A stretch of 64,000 nt of DNA from Pictodentalium vernedei (GCA_031216915.1 CM062292.1:72088956-72152955); one strand, 5' to 3'; counted from the first letter of the stretch, positions 21,931 through 32,219 are shown. Program-made: numbers and translations. Notes: generated by a model not told the origin, from the letters alone.

Positions 21931-22764
21931 CCTTTCTGATTCCCCGATTCCTATGTAAAATACGTTGAATGCTGTTTGCGGAAGTTATTTCTGGTTTCTT
22001 GAAAAAAGATTATTTGATTCCTGTATGAAAATCTTTAAATGCCATTTACGAAAATCCATTTCTGATTTCTTTAAAGATATTTTACTCCGAAAAATAAATC
22101 TCCATCAATTATCTTTTTCTGTAGTTTACTTCTGATGCTTTCATCGGTTCCACACAGACTCAAATTTACTGATCACAGTAAATTCTGCTTCACTAGTTTG
22201 TGAAATGAGTTAGAGAAGACAGACTCCCCAACGAGAACCTCCTAAATATACAAATATCGTGAATCGTAATATCCAGTTTTGTTAATACATACAAGTCATA
22301 AAATAATCCATGCGGGGTAGTTTTATGAATTAAACAATTAAATTCTATATCAATAGTTATATCATTATACACCCAAATCGTAAAAAATATTGTGCCAAAC
22401 ATTTAAAATAATCAACAAGTAAGTGATTATACATTTGCTTCAGATATTAGCAAAAACACGTACATGAATTTTGAGGACAATATTTTGGAATAATGCATAG
22501 GATATTTATTCAAAGAAAACCCGTGATAAGCATATATACGCGATTTACCGGAATAATAAATTCTAATGATTGGAATATGTCTAATGTTCATCATTCAGGA
22601 TTTCTTCATATTTAAATCTGACGTGCGAAAAAAGAATTTTATCAACTTTAAAGAATAATGGTTGTGTAAAGTTTGAATATCATTTTTACAAGGATTATAC
22701 TGAAGTGTGCCTACCCATGTTTTCTCAGAAGAATCTATTTCCACGGTGAAATTCTAGAATTGCG
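21931..22764. other. AT-rich, no gene recognised
   Basis: No repeat or coding feature is visible; short frames lack domains. Confidence 0.4.
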
Positions 22765-22768
22765 TTAA

Positions 22769-23009
22769 CCCTCTACCTAACATGAAAAGCAGACGACACT
22801 TGAAAAAAAATTCATGAATAACTCTTATTTTCATTTTTTGTCTCAAAAACATAGGTTATGACCCCTCATTGGAACGAGCTCGTCGAGCTTGTTCCAATGA
22901 GGGTCATAACCTATGTTTTAGAGACAAAAAATGAAAAAAATAATGAAAATCAACTGGCGATTTTTTAGAATAGCGCTGGCCGGTTTTGGCCGTTACATTA
23001 GGTAAAGGG
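22769..23009. mobile_element. piggyBac-type miniature element, family A (complete)
   Basis: TTAA on both sides (22765-22768, 23010-23013), ends CCCTCTACCTAAC and ATTAGGTAAAGGG, intact palindrome CATTGGAACGAGCTCGTCG and complement. The left half ends in a CTTGAAAAAAAATTC segment and the right in GCGCTGGCCGGTTTTGGCC, so the outer halves differ from each other. Confidence 0.88.
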
Positions 23010-23334
23010 TTAAAAAAAAACTGTTGGTTTATCCGTATCTATCGTTACAAGTAGACTCTAAGCTCGTTGGACTTATTTAGAAACTCTAAGCTCGTTTAGA
23101 TGGAGAGGTCTTATTCTATATTGAACCAGAGAACAGAACATTCACTTTTCTCCAACAGCTGTTTGATGCATAAAGGGGGCTGGTTTAGGGTTGTGCTGTT
23201 CCCGAATGCTCATAATTTCCACAGTTTGCAAACTGTCTCAAAATCATGTAAAACACATTATACAATCAAAGCATATTCGTATAAAGTATTCGTAACTAGC
23301 TTGTGAAACTGTGCAGTCTAAAATCGGTTGGGCT

Positions 23335-23965
23335 AAAAATCAAACCAAAACAAATTCTCTGAGTGAATTGGACTTCAAAACGAAAGGCCCACTGTTCGAT
23401 CCCCGCCTTGGGTAACTACAGTACGTGGAGAGTGTATTATCACTAAATCACCCACAGAGTGGAGATTCCACCCAAGTAATAATTGCAAATTTGTTGCAAG
23501 GCATAACAAACACACGCAAAGTTTCAGCCAATGGACCTCCGGGTTAAACCCGGAGGTCCATTGGCTGAAACAGTGCTTGTAGTTTTTGTCGATATGTACA
23601 AAATTTGAAAGTTATAGTTTTGATGATAACTCCACTCCGCGGGTGATTTAGTTACAATCCACTCTCCACGTACTGTACGTAGTGACCTTGGGCAAGATAC
23701 TTAATCCCGATTGGCCGCGTGGGGGCACGGTGGCGTTGTGTTCTAAGCGTTCTGTGCGTCGATGGTGCACTTGTCTTCAACCAATGCTAACACTGCTCGT
23801 CTGGAGTTACTGCGTTGAGGAGTCTGGCAATTCGTCGCCGTTGCTCGGTGGTTCTCTCCTGGTACTCTGGCTTCCTCCACCCAAAATACCGTCCGACTCG
23901 AGGTGACACTGGCTGTCGAAAGTGTCGTTAAAATCCCATTAAATACATAAATAAATGGACAAATA
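23335..23965 (+). mobile_element. tRNA-type SINE interrupted by a miniature element
   Basis: The left piece (to about 23418) includes the B-box-like GTTCGATCCCC followed by CTTGGGTAACTAC. The right piece resumes at about 23680 with GTGACCTTGGGCAAGATACT and runs through the body to the GGCTGTCGAAAGTGTCG tail. The intervening 260 bp is the inverted-repeat element below. The 5' boundary is approximate. Confidence 0.65.
23415..23675. mobile_element. Miniature inverted-repeat element, family M
   Basis: The ends AGTACGTGGAGAGTG and CACTCTCCACGTACT are exact complements; further in, CTAAATCACCCACAGAGTGG pairs imperfectly with CCGCGGGTGATTTAG. The middle (about 23521-23569) is a perfect palindrome with arms of about 22 bp (GCCAATGGACCTCCGGG). 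It sits inside the SINE, so it is younger than the SINE. Confidence 0.75.
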
Positions 23966-24136
23966 AATAAATAAATAACCGATTTTAGAGTGTACTTTTG
24001 CATGTTATGGAGCTTGGCGCACACTGGCTGTCGAAAGTGTCGTTAAAATCCCATTAAATACATAAATAAATGAACAAATAAATAAATAAATAACCGATTT
24101 TAGAGTGTACTTTTGCATGTTATGGAGCTTGGCGCA
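23907..24136. repeat. 115-bp tandem duplication of a SINE 3' end
   Basis: The sequence from CACTGGCTGTCGAAAG through the AATAAATA tail and on to GCTTGGCGCA occurs twice in direct repeat (23907-24021, 24022-24136) with almost no differences. It includes the SINE tail and about 50 bp of flank. Confidence 0.85.
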
Positions 24137-24314
24137 CCAATTTTTATTGGAACGTTTCATATGAAGCTCAAGACTGAAAATTAGTGAGATAATTGTCTAA
24201 CCCCAAATAATAACAACTTGAGAAAGTTTCGTCAATAAAAACAGATCTGGAATGTTTACTTTTTGAAAATAAAAATTTGTTATCAGCTCTGTGGGAAGTG
24301 AATACCATGATTGC

Positions 24315-24317
24315 TAT

Positions 24318-24372
<55 letters not shown>

Positions 24373-24607
24373 TTTTATTTTATTTTATTTACACTTTCGG
24401 CAGCCAGGGTCATCTTGTGTCGGACTGTTTATGTGTGGAGGAAGCCGGAGTACCTGTAGAGAACCGCCGAGTAACGGTCAGACTCCAAACTAACTCCGCA
24501 CAAGCATGTTAGCATTAGTTGAAGACAAGTGCACCATCGACGTGCTGTATACAGCGCCACCGTGCCCTCCGCGTGGGCAATCGGGATAAGTGCCTTGCCC
24601 AATGACT
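24315..24607 (-). mobile_element. SINE, 5' truncated, with an expanded tail microsatellite
   Basis: The left end is a (TTTA)n/(TTTTA)n run at about 24315-24395, the tail of a minus-strand SINE. It continues with CTTTCGGCAGCCAGGG and the shared body up to TGCCTTGCCCAATGAC at about 24607, where it stops before the head. Confidence 0.75.
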
Positions 24608-24743
24608 ATGAATATGATGATCATGTTTTCTAGCGAGAGCTTAACACAGCATGGCAATGTTGATACATATATTTTAAATTTTCTGTTAGCTCTCTAATGT
24701 TATTGCTCCATGAAAACAGTCTACTTTATTCTCTACCTCTTTT

Positions 24744-25500
24744 CATTACACGCCTATTCTATGAAATCCCTATCTGCAGCAACACTAAACCATGCAGAAA
24801 ATTAAAACTGTTCCGCACATATGTGCGGAACGGAAATCATTGACGGACTATTTTTAAACAGAAGCGAAATTTCACTGGAATTTTCTACAAATCGTGCAAC
24901 GCAATTACTGTTTGAATCGCAGGCGATATCTGAAAATCGTCCCCTGAGTTCCACTGTGTTCTATGTGCCAGTAGGCACATAGAACACATTGGAACTCAGA
25001 TGACGAAATAGTAATACGGGTTCCCCTCGCAAATTTGGTTGGCGATAAAATGGATTTCTTTTTGTTGATAGCTGTCAAATGAACTGCCGAGTGTCCTTCT
25101 GATAATTGTTTTTATAAACAGGAAGGCGTGTAATAAACACGGAACGACACGCGCGTGTGAATGGGTAAATAGATATGGCACTTATGCCATCGCGGAAGGA
25201 TAAAACTCGAGGCCTGCGGCCTCTCGTTTTATCCTTCCGCGTTGGCACTCGTGCTTTATTGATTAACCCATTCATAAGCGTGTGTTGTTCTTTGTGTTTC
25301 TTTTCTGTTTTATTCGCGAAAGTAGACTCGTGGCTACACTTTTTCAGTTCTTGTAGCCTCTCGTAGCCTCTCGTTTTATTCTTCCGGCCGGGCTAGCAGT
25401 CGTGCCATATCGATTAACCCATTCACATGCGAGTGTCGTTCAGTGTATTTTTTCTGTTTTATTCTTGAAAATAAGAGTCTTGGCTACAAATTTTCAGTTG
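24744..25500. mobile_element. Composite hairpin-rich repeat, family T/U
   Basis: Starts ATTACACGCCTATTC, has a hairpin GTTCCGCACATATGTGCGGAAC-like core at about 24810-24835, then GGCGTGTAATAAACAC (about 25126), then the hairpin GGAAGGATAAAACTCGAGGC and complement (25193-25240). The right part (from CCTCTCGTTTTAT) is repeated in tandem about 138 bp later (25240-25370, 25372-25500). The copy at 63037-63500 has the same order of parts. Confidence 0.6.
24938..25008. mobile_element. 71-bp solitary hairpin element, family F
   Basis: Almost the entire element is one hairpin: TCGTC, a one- or two-base variable spot, then CTGAGTTCCACTGTGTTC, a few loop bases, and the complement ending GACGA. Other copies are at 26031-26103 and 40469-40541. 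No longer inverted repeats surround it. Confidence 0.7.
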
Positions 25501-25624
25501 TTCTATTGAAAAGCCTAATAGTTTACCATCAATGTTGGAAGTCAGTTGAGAAGAAATGTCCAAAAATTCAGCTCAACGCTCTCGATATTGAGAACTCTAC
25601 TTTGGCCAAATAGAAACATATAAA
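25501..25624 (+). promoter_or_regulatory. Presumed 5' untranslated and promoter region of exon 1b
   Basis: The 124 bases before the ATG at 25625 are not recognisably repetitive, while everything upstream of about 25500 is family T/U repeat. An upstream ATG at 25556 opens a short frame that ends before the main start. A TTTTCAG at about 25490 could be an acceptor for an untranslated first exon further upstream. No TATA box was identified. Confidence 0.3.
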
Positions 25625-25767
25625 ATGGCTCCAACAAAAGAGCGAAAAGGAAACAGATCTCATGTACTTAGTGCTTTGAAATTATTCTGCTTTCTGGATG
25701 AAAATCAGGTTGTACAACCAGCATTCAAAAGAAGGGGATCAAGTCGCTATGGTTCTATTAATGCGAG
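25625..25767 (+). CDS. First coding exon (1b) of the ankyrin-repeat gene
   Basis: The ATG at 25625 opens 47 codons plus two bases, ending at the strong donor GTAAGT (25768). The encoded segment starts MAPTKERKGNRSHVLSALKL and ends with GSSRYGSINA; it is basic at the start and has no recognised domain or signal peptide. The exon leaves phase 2, matching the acceptor at 36543. AAAATGG is a good start context. In-frame coding through all 143 bases up to a perfect donor, plus the phase match over four more exons, makes chance unlikely. The start of transcription is not visible. Confidence 0.72.
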
Positions 25768-26030
25768 GTAAGTGAAAATTTCTGACCTTTTAAACAAATC
25801 CAAAACGGGTTTTCTCATTTGTTGTGGACAATATTGAATAGAGCATTGCCAATCAGATAACCTTGCTGGCTCGTAGGGGTGTCGCTAATAGGTTTTAAGG
25901 GTGTCCAACCGCCCCCCCCCGCCCCCTCAGTAATTTCTCATCTCTTTCCCCGTTGAATTTCATTCGTCTTTATACTACCTTACTTCATTTAGCAAGGATT
26001 AATCAATTACCTGCTAATACTTACTGTCAA
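25768..26030 (+). other. Intron 1 start
   Basis: Intronic sequence after the exon 1b donor; a pyrimidine-rich GCCCCCCCCCGCCCCC stretch lies at about 25912. Nothing else recognised. Confidence 0.4.
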
Positions 26031-26103
26031 ATCGTCGCCTGAGTTTCAATGTGTTCTATGTGCCTCCCAGCACATAGAACACATTGGAACTCAGGAGACG
26101 AAA
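26031..26103. mobile_element. 73-bp solitary hairpin element, family F
   Basis: Same design as 24938-25008, with TCGTCGCCTGAGTTTCAATG on the left and CATTGGAACTCAGGAGACGA on the right; the loop is CCTCCCAGC-like. Confidence 0.7.
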
Positions 26104-26189
26104 TCTCGCAGTTTCCCGTGTAACTTGCAGATCCAGGTCAGACGACCCCAAACCAAAAAGTAATATGCTTACCGTCGGATCCTCTCATC

Positions 26190-27012
26190 TATTTTTATAC
26201 GCCCGTTTTGAAAAAAACGGGTCGTATTATGGTATACCGCTGTCCGTCTGTCCGTCTGTCTGTCCGTCCGGTCATATGTCGTACGATAACTCAAGAACGC
26301 TTTGAGAGATTTTCGTGATTTTTGGGTAGGTGGTGTGTATCGATGGAGGAAAGCTCCCTTTCGTTTAGTATCGCCGTTCGATTAGTCATTCCAGAGTTAT
26401 GGGACTTTATTACTTAGAAAATTGTTGATTTTTTACACGTCGTACGATAACTCGAGAACGCTTTGAGAGATTTTCGTGATTTTTGGGTAGGTGGTGTATA
26501 TCGATGGAGGGAAGCTCCCTTTCGTTTAGTATCGCCGTTCGATTAGTCATTCCAGAGTTATGGGACTTTATTACTTAGAAAATTGTCGATTTTTTACACG
26601 TCGTACGATAACTCGAGAACGCTTCGAGAGATTTTCACGATTTTTTGGTAGGTGGTTTATGTTGATGGAAGGAAGCTCCCTTTCGGTTGGTGTCGCCGCT
26701 CGATTAATCATTCCAGAGTTATGGGACTTTATTTTTCACATGTCGAACAATAACTTGAAAATGCTTAGAGCAATTTTCATGATTTTTTGGTTGCAAGTAT
26801 ATGTTGATAGAAGGAATCTCCCTTTCGATTTGTGTCGCTCTCCGATTTGCCATTCCAGAGTTATGGGACTTTATTCATCAAAATATAGGCAATTTTCCAC
26901 ATGTTGGACTTTGAGCAATTTTCATGATTTTTTGGTGGGAAGTATATGTAACCTGACAAGTACACATGTATACTCATATTGTGTGGTTCCCTTTTGTAAT
27001 TTATAACGGGCG
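26190..27012. repeat. Element with internal 161-bp tandem repeats
   Basis: Begins near TACGCCCGTTTTG, AAACGGGTCGTATTATGG and GTCCGTCTGTCCGTCTGTC; ends near TATAACGGGCGTATCATGCG. In between, a 161-bp unit starting GTACGATAACTC(A/G)AGAACGC occurs at 26281, 26442 and 26603, then as decayed versions near 26745 and 26905. The region at 39940-40885 has the same ends around a different tandem interior. An apparent 148-codon frame across the units is a by-product of the repeats. Confidence 0.7.
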
Positions 27013-27258
27013 TATCATGCGCTCGTGGCGCAGCTGTTTATTATTCTAATATTTCCTACAACATTCTACATACTGAAATATACTACTTATTGTGTCTACA
27101 CATCTTGTATTATATATAATTCACGTATGTATGTTTCAATTATCTTCCTTAATAAATATTGTTTAAACTAATAATCTTTTCTTTAAAAATGTCTAGAAGT
27201 CCTTTCTGTTCACATCGAATGGTTTTAGCGTTTGAAGTGTGTTTATCCATTCAATTTC
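27013..27258. other. Intron, nothing recognised
   Basis: AT-rich intronic sequence without a recognised feature. Confidence 0.35.
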
Positions 27259-27266
27259 ATGTTTAC

Positions 27267-27941
27267 TAGAGCTGAAACGGGTAAGGGGTTTTCTTGATCG
27301 ATTAATCGCGTGGATTAACCTTTGTTAACTGATTAATCACTTGTCCAAATAGATATCTGAATAATTGCAATACCGTTGATTATTTACAGCATGAACCACC
27401 CTTTACTCAACGTAATAAACAAAACCCACTAGGCCTATATACAAAAATTCTTTATTCAAATTTATAATGTTTTCAATTTTAGTCTCAAAATTCATAGCTT
27501 ATGACCCCTCATTGGAACGAGCACGATGAACTCTTTCCCCGTTGAATTTCATCCGTGCTCGTTCCAATGAAGGGCCAAAAACTATGTTTTTGAGACAAAA
27601 ATTGAAAAGTTTTAGTAATTCATTAGTTTATTTTGCAAGTATCGTCTGCTACCCGCAATGGGTAAAGGGTTAAGAATGACCATTTCCAGCTACTGATACA
27701 GTATGATGATCATGCAAGTAAACAAGTATGTCAGCAAGTAACTTGCATGCTTTACTCTGTCTCATATAATTGATGCGAGTCAGTGTGACAATGTTCACCT
27801 GTTTTTGGAGCAAGTTTGTTCCTTGTTAACCCATATAATACAGTAGTTCCAAAGTAACGTTTAATCGATCAATTACTTCTTGGCTCGATCAATATGTTGA
27901 TCATTGATTAATCGATTAATCGGTTAACCGTTTCAGCTCTA
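27267..27941. mobile_element. hAT-type non-autonomous element with a nested family A copy
   Basis: The ends TAGAGCTGAAACGG and CCGTTTCAGCTCTA are inverted, followed by GATCGATTAATCG-like arms. The 8-bp flanks ATGTTTAC (27259-27266) and ATGTTCAC (27942-27949) differ at one position and fit a hAT target duplication. The family A copy at 27399-27669 lies inside. No transposase is encoded. Confidence 0.8.
27399..27669. mobile_element. Family A element, insertion in the palindrome
   Basis: Ends CCCTTTACTCAACG and CAATGGGTAAAGGG; only the right TTAA (27670-27673) remains. The palindrome is opened by about 40 bases between CATTGGAACGAGCACGATGA and TGCTCGTTCCAATGA. That insert includes CTCTTTCCCCGTTGAATTTC, which also occurs at about 25934. 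Confidence 0.7.
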
Positions 27942-27949
27942 ATGTTCAC

Positions 27950-28396
27950 ATCTCTGTTTCATAGCGTTGGGTGCTTCCTGGTCGGACTTGAGTACCTGTG
28001 TAATACGGAAACTAAGATCCGCAATGGGGTGGCCGTCTTGATTGAAATGAAACGATGTTGGCGTTTCTCTTCTATGTTGGATCTGCCATGTACGGGCTAT
28101 CTTCTACCCTTCTTTTATATTCTCGAGAGAATCTGCAAAACTAAAAACAATCGTAAAACTATACACCTGGAACTTAATTAAGCAGCCCCTGAAATGTTTC
28201 ATGACAGTGAAGTTGCTGTTATGGATTATTATGTTTTAATGATTTCTATGTCTTGCAGTACATTTCATCAAGTGAAACATGATGCTTCTGGTTGATTGCG
28301 TACCCCACGAATGGCACAAAAAACACTATCATCAACATGCAATATCTGGGTATAAAACAAGAAAATTTGTCACTTCTTTTATCGATAAATGTTGAC
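27950..28396 (+). other. Intron, possible 5' part of the Tc1-like element
   Basis: Sequence upstream of the broken transposase. I could not identify the terminal inverted repeat; no coding exon is supported. Confidence 0.35.
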
Positions 28397-29356
28397 ATGG
28401 CAAGGAGGAGACTGTCAGAGGCACTAAGATGGTAAATCGTTGGCATGCATGCAACAGGCATACCATTCAAAGCTATTGGAGACTTGTCCTAAAACATCAA
28501 CAAACCAACGATGTTAAGTACCGACCAAGGCCTGGACAACCCCAAAAGACCTCTTATAGGGAAGATCAAAGTCTGGCGTGAACCCTTTGCTTCAAGTGGG
28601 GTTTTGAAACGCCTCTGGCTCCCCAACAGGCGTTTGTGCAACAGAACTGTCCGAAAATGTCTCAAAACACTGCATTTGAGGTCCAGAAGAGTCATCAAGC
28701 GTCCAGTTCTGTACGATCAGCATCAAAGACGACGTTTGGAGTGGTGAATGGCCCAACATTGGGATCCGAGGACGTGGAGGAGAGTCCATTGGTCAGATGA
28801 GAGTAGGTTCCCGTTTCACGTCACAGATGGTCGCATGAGAGTGTGGAGGCATGGAAATACTGATTACGTGCCCAGGAACATCAGACCAACTGTTCCTTAT
28901 GGTGGAGGATCCGTAATGATTTGGGGATGCCTCTCTTATGATTGTAAACTTGATATGGTGACTGTACGTCGGAAAGTCAATGGTCATCAGTACATCTGGG
29001 ACATTCTCAGTCCGGTTGCCGTGCCTCATTTTGATAGCCGCAAGGCCACATCATTTCCATCCCGTTAGACCATTCCTTCAGAACAACGTTATTACAACAC
29101 TACCTTGGCCTGCAATGAGCCCCGATTTAAATCCCTTAGAACACATCTGGGACTTTCTTGGACGTCGTGTGCAAGTAAGGGATCCGCCTGTACAGAATTT
29201 AGCCAATTTGGAAGCAGCATTGCATGAGGAGTGGCAGCTGTTGCCTCTGGACCGTATCAGGAAGCTCATTGGTGGCAATAGGAGGAGGGTTCAGCATGTC
29301 GTGGTGGATACACTTGCTACTGGCATCAGACACTCTGCTATTGTGTTCAGGAGATG
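28397..29356 (+). pseudogene. Tc1-like (DD34E) transposase, broken
   Basis: Tc1/mariner transposase catalysing cut-and-paste transposition into TA. A start-like ATG at 28397 begins a helix-turn-helix region (IVGMHATGIPFKAIG) with an in-frame TAA after 12 codons. The middle region (NRTVRKCLKTLHLRSRR) is followed by a TGA, then the first catalytic aspartate in VHWSDESRF and the conserved GGGSVMIWGCLS. At the second aspartate (DNARPH-type motif, about 29034) one extra C shifts the frame. The third acidic residue is in SPDLNPLEHIWD; counting residues from the second D to this E gives the DD34E spacing. At least two stops and two frameshifts make it inactive. Confidence 0.88.
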
Positions 29357-29808
29357 ACAAGTATTTTTTGTCAGTAATTATCGGAATTGTTTCATCATGG
29401 ACCGTTCGAGCATCATACTTGTCGAGAGAACATTTTTCCATCAAAAACATTAATGAGATATGTGTAATTTGCGCCATTAAAATACTGCATTTTTTCGTCA
29501 TTGTGTTGTCTTTCATTTGTCAATAGACCATTCTTTCCGCAAAAAAAAATCACTTTTGGCCATCTGGAAGAGAGCATGAACGTAATTACAGTTTCTATTA
29601 ACACCACTGCGAAAAAAACAGTGGTTGCTTAAGTAAGTTGCAGATGTATATATATTTTCAAACGTACCAATATGTTAAACAAACAATAATTCTACCCACA
29701 AAATCTACCCGCTACACCAACCCGTGGAGAACAATTTCCACCCGCCGAATCTATTCTCTACCCGCAACTTCTACCAGCTGGGCATTGGGTATATATTATT
29801 AGTTACAT
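29357..29808. other. 3' flank of the Tc1-like element; CTACCCGC-rich patch
   Basis: About 29390-29570 may be the 3' part of the transposon. At 29690-29780 short motifs of the type CTACCCGC and TTCTACC recur loosely. No gene. Confidence 0.35.
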
Positions 29809-30092
29809 AGTTTGTTTGTGGCCTAATATGGTATATATGGTATCAGTTAATTTCATATTGGACGAGAGCGAAGCTCTAGTCCAATATGGAACTAATATGG
29901 TATATATGGTGTCAGTTAATTCCATATTGGACGAGAGCGAAGCTCGAGTCCAATATGGAACTAATATGGTATATATGGTGTCAGTTAATTCCATATTGGA
30001 CTCGAGCGAATATATGGTGTCAGTTAATTTCAAATTGGACGAGAGCAAATTAACTGACACCAAATATACCATATTAGGCCACCAACAAACGG
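29809..30092. mobile_element. Fold-back element with amplified internal palindrome, family S
   Basis: The outer arms TTTGTGGCCTAATATGGTAT and ATACCATATTAGGCCACCAA are inverted. Inside, a 69-bp unit (GTATATATGGTGTCAGTTAA then TTCCATATTGGACGAGAGCG) recurs at 29831, 29900 and 29969. Each unit has its own hairpin formed by CCATATTGGAC and GTCCAATATGG. The repeats give spurious repetitive peptides. Confidence 0.75.
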
Positions 30093-30189
30093 TGTAACGA
30101 ATATATCTTACCGACTGCTGCATCGATGCACAGAACTAATAACAACAGCGATCAAAATTAAATGAGAGAATTCTCACAATGTGTTCACG

Positions 30190-30385
30190 TGTCTTTGCCT
30201 TGTTACAATTTATGGGAGAGTGCCTGCACTCTCCCATAAATTGTAACAAGGTAAATTCATACATACCAAACAGTTTCATTTCGAAGGTAAAATGGCACAC
30301 ATCCACAGAATATGAAGCCTTTTAAGTTGCCTAACCTGCACTTCAGACCAAATGTGGGCTTCCAACACTCAATCTTTCAACTTGA
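30190..30385. mobile_element. Family G fragment
   Basis: The palindrome GTTACAATTTATGGGAGAGT and complement (30202-30252) is intact. To its right, GGGCTTCCAACACTCAATC resembles the inverted family G end, but no clean TTAA boundaries remain. Confidence 0.6.
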
Positions 30386-30734
30386 AGCGTTTATCGGCTG
30401 CCGCCATTTTGAATAATCAATGAACAAGGGGGAGATTACCCATAGCTGTCAGCGTATATTGATGTTGACAGGCAGTACATGGTTTTATATGCAGTCTGCA
30501 TGTGACGTCTTTGAATCAATGAAATTCCCAGATACTTGTAGGAGGTAAGATATATATATGTAGGAGAAGCCCCACAGCAAAATCATAAGCTTCTGGCGAA
30601 GCTCAAATCTAGCGAAACCGGTTTGGCAGACAGTAAACGGAATATATACCAGTGAAGCCCTCTCGCACTTTCGAGTGACTCTATAGATAATAAATAATCT
30701 TTTCTGTCGGGACATTTTCGTCTGGATTAGAGTC
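30386..30734. other. Intron, nothing recognised
   Basis: No coding or repeat feature recognised. Confidence 0.35.
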
Positions 30735-30738
30735 TTAA

Positions 30739-30979
30739 CCCCTTTACTGCCACGCCCAATTTAATCATATATGAATGACCTCTATGTTCGCCTGTATTCG
30801 AGGAAGTTTAATAAATTTTATGACATACTGGAAACTCTATCATCTGATTAATTGTCTGAAATGGCTCTCTGAGCCCTTTCCAACAATCAGTCAGATGGTA
30901 GGTTTGTTCTGCACCTACCCGAATGTACAGATAATCATCATAAAATACGTGACAGTAGTCGCTTTCGGCAGCGTAAGTA
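30739..30979. mobile_element. piggyBac-type element related to the 16.2-kb family, decayed
   Basis: TTAA at 30735-30738 and 30980-30983; left end CCCCTTTACTGCCACGCCC, right end TTTCGGCAGCGTAAGTA. The palindrome (ATGGCTCTCTGAGCCCTTTC region) is imperfect. It is clearly older than the three copies at 16.2-18.8 kb. Confidence 0.75.
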
Positions 30980-30983
30980 TTAA

Positions 30984-31347
30984 GATATCGATTCGCTATT
31001 GCTTGTTATCACGAACTTTCTTACGACACTAGATTTGTATCACAATAACAGTCGGTCATACAAATGTAGACCTCTAGTACAAGATTCGGACTGTCGGGGT
31101 CCATGACCAATTTGGAGTGCCGATACGGTACGTGTTAATTAACCCTTTGAAACTTTTGTACGTTTTATGCCGTACGAAATCAAACAGCGCGTTGATACTT
31201 TGTGGTCATTTGTTTTGTTATTATTTTTCGATTTTTTAAAGTTTTAACCCCAATTCCTATTTTCTCCCGAACAGTGCTCAGTGACAATCGTTGAGGCAAA
31301 TGTTATCGCAGCTTAAAATGCTAATATAATCCTGTTGTCAAGACTTC
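30984..31347. other. Intron, nothing recognised
   Basis: Some similarity to sequence near 7370-7560 (CGAACTTTCTTACGA / CTTTCTTACGAGATTAG; ACGTGTTAATTAA), so an old dispersed repeat may be present. No gene. Confidence 0.35.
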
Positions 31348-31351
31348 TTAA

Positions 31352-31591
31352 CTGGTTGAGTGCTAGAAGCCACTCTCAGGGCTTTCAAAAAGTGAGGACA
31401 CCAGAGCAAAAGCCAACACTTTCCTTGCTTTTCTTTCATATACAGTCAAGCACAAATAATTTTTTGTTTATATAAATTTGCTTTATTACAGATTATTGGA
31501 GAGTGCCTATGGGCACTCTCCAATGATTTGTAATAAAACAAGTTTTAAATAACAAATTCAGACTACCAAAAATAATCTCGCCCTCAACCAG
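31352..31591. mobile_element. TTAA-flanked miniature element, family G
   Basis: TTAA at 31348-31351; ends CTGGTTGAGTGCTAGAAGCC and CGCCCTCAACCAG (the right TTAA has mutated to ATAA). Palindrome at about 31494-31535 with the arm TTGGAGAGTGCC. Confidence 0.75.
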
Positions 31592-31764
31592 ATAATGACT
31601 AATGTGAAAAATATCTAATATTTGTACTTTCCGACGTTTGACGTCGCATTTTGAAAAACTTTGAAGAAACTGAATTCTCAGTGACATTTGAACGTCAGGA
31701 TAATTACACCCTCACCTCCTCAATCGGTCATTTTCACTACGTCCATGTGGTTGAGTAAGGTTAA

Positions 31765-31995
31765 TCCTTTACCTAACATGAAAAGCAGACGACACTTGCG
31801 AACAAAATTCTTGAATAACCAATTTTTTTCATTTTTTGCCTCAGAAACATAGGTTATGACCCCTCATTGGAACGAGCTCGACGAGAGGTCATAACCTATG
31901 TTTTTGAGCCAAAAAATGAAAAAAATAATGACAATTAATTGGCGATTTTTGTGAATGGCGCTGGCCGGTTTTTATCCGTTACGTTGGATACAGGG
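31765..31995. mobile_element. Family A element, palindrome partly deleted
   Basis: TTAA at 31761-31764 and 31996-31999. One side of the central palindrome is shortened (GGAACGAGCTCGACGAGAGG), while the outer AAAAACATAGGTTATGACC arms still pair. Confidence 0.85.
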
Positions 31996-32219
31996 TTAAA
32001 TAATCTTTGTATTTTGTTTGGTTTTACGACTTTAAATAGATGTTCTACAAGGAGTCCTCAGTTATAATGAAATTTACGAAACGAATTCAGTAAATTATGT
32101 CAAGACCGAGCCTTTGGACATGACCAGACCCAGTTTACTGGACGAGTTTCGTAAAGTTCGCTATAAATCAAGATCTAGTTGAAGATTGTTTGAAAATTGT
32201 TTTTATCACTTGCTCTTAA

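Noticed and set aside
24277..24512. YLFI-repeat peptides in all three frames
   Set aside because: Translation of a (TTTA)n SINE-tail microsatellite.
26560..27006. 148-codon + strand frame
   Set aside because: It runs through the 161-bp tandem repeats and has no domain; the frame follows from repeat structure.
29816..30123. Repetitive open frames on both strands (NMVYMVSVNSILDE type)
   Set aside because: Generated by the 69-bp palindromic repeat of family S.
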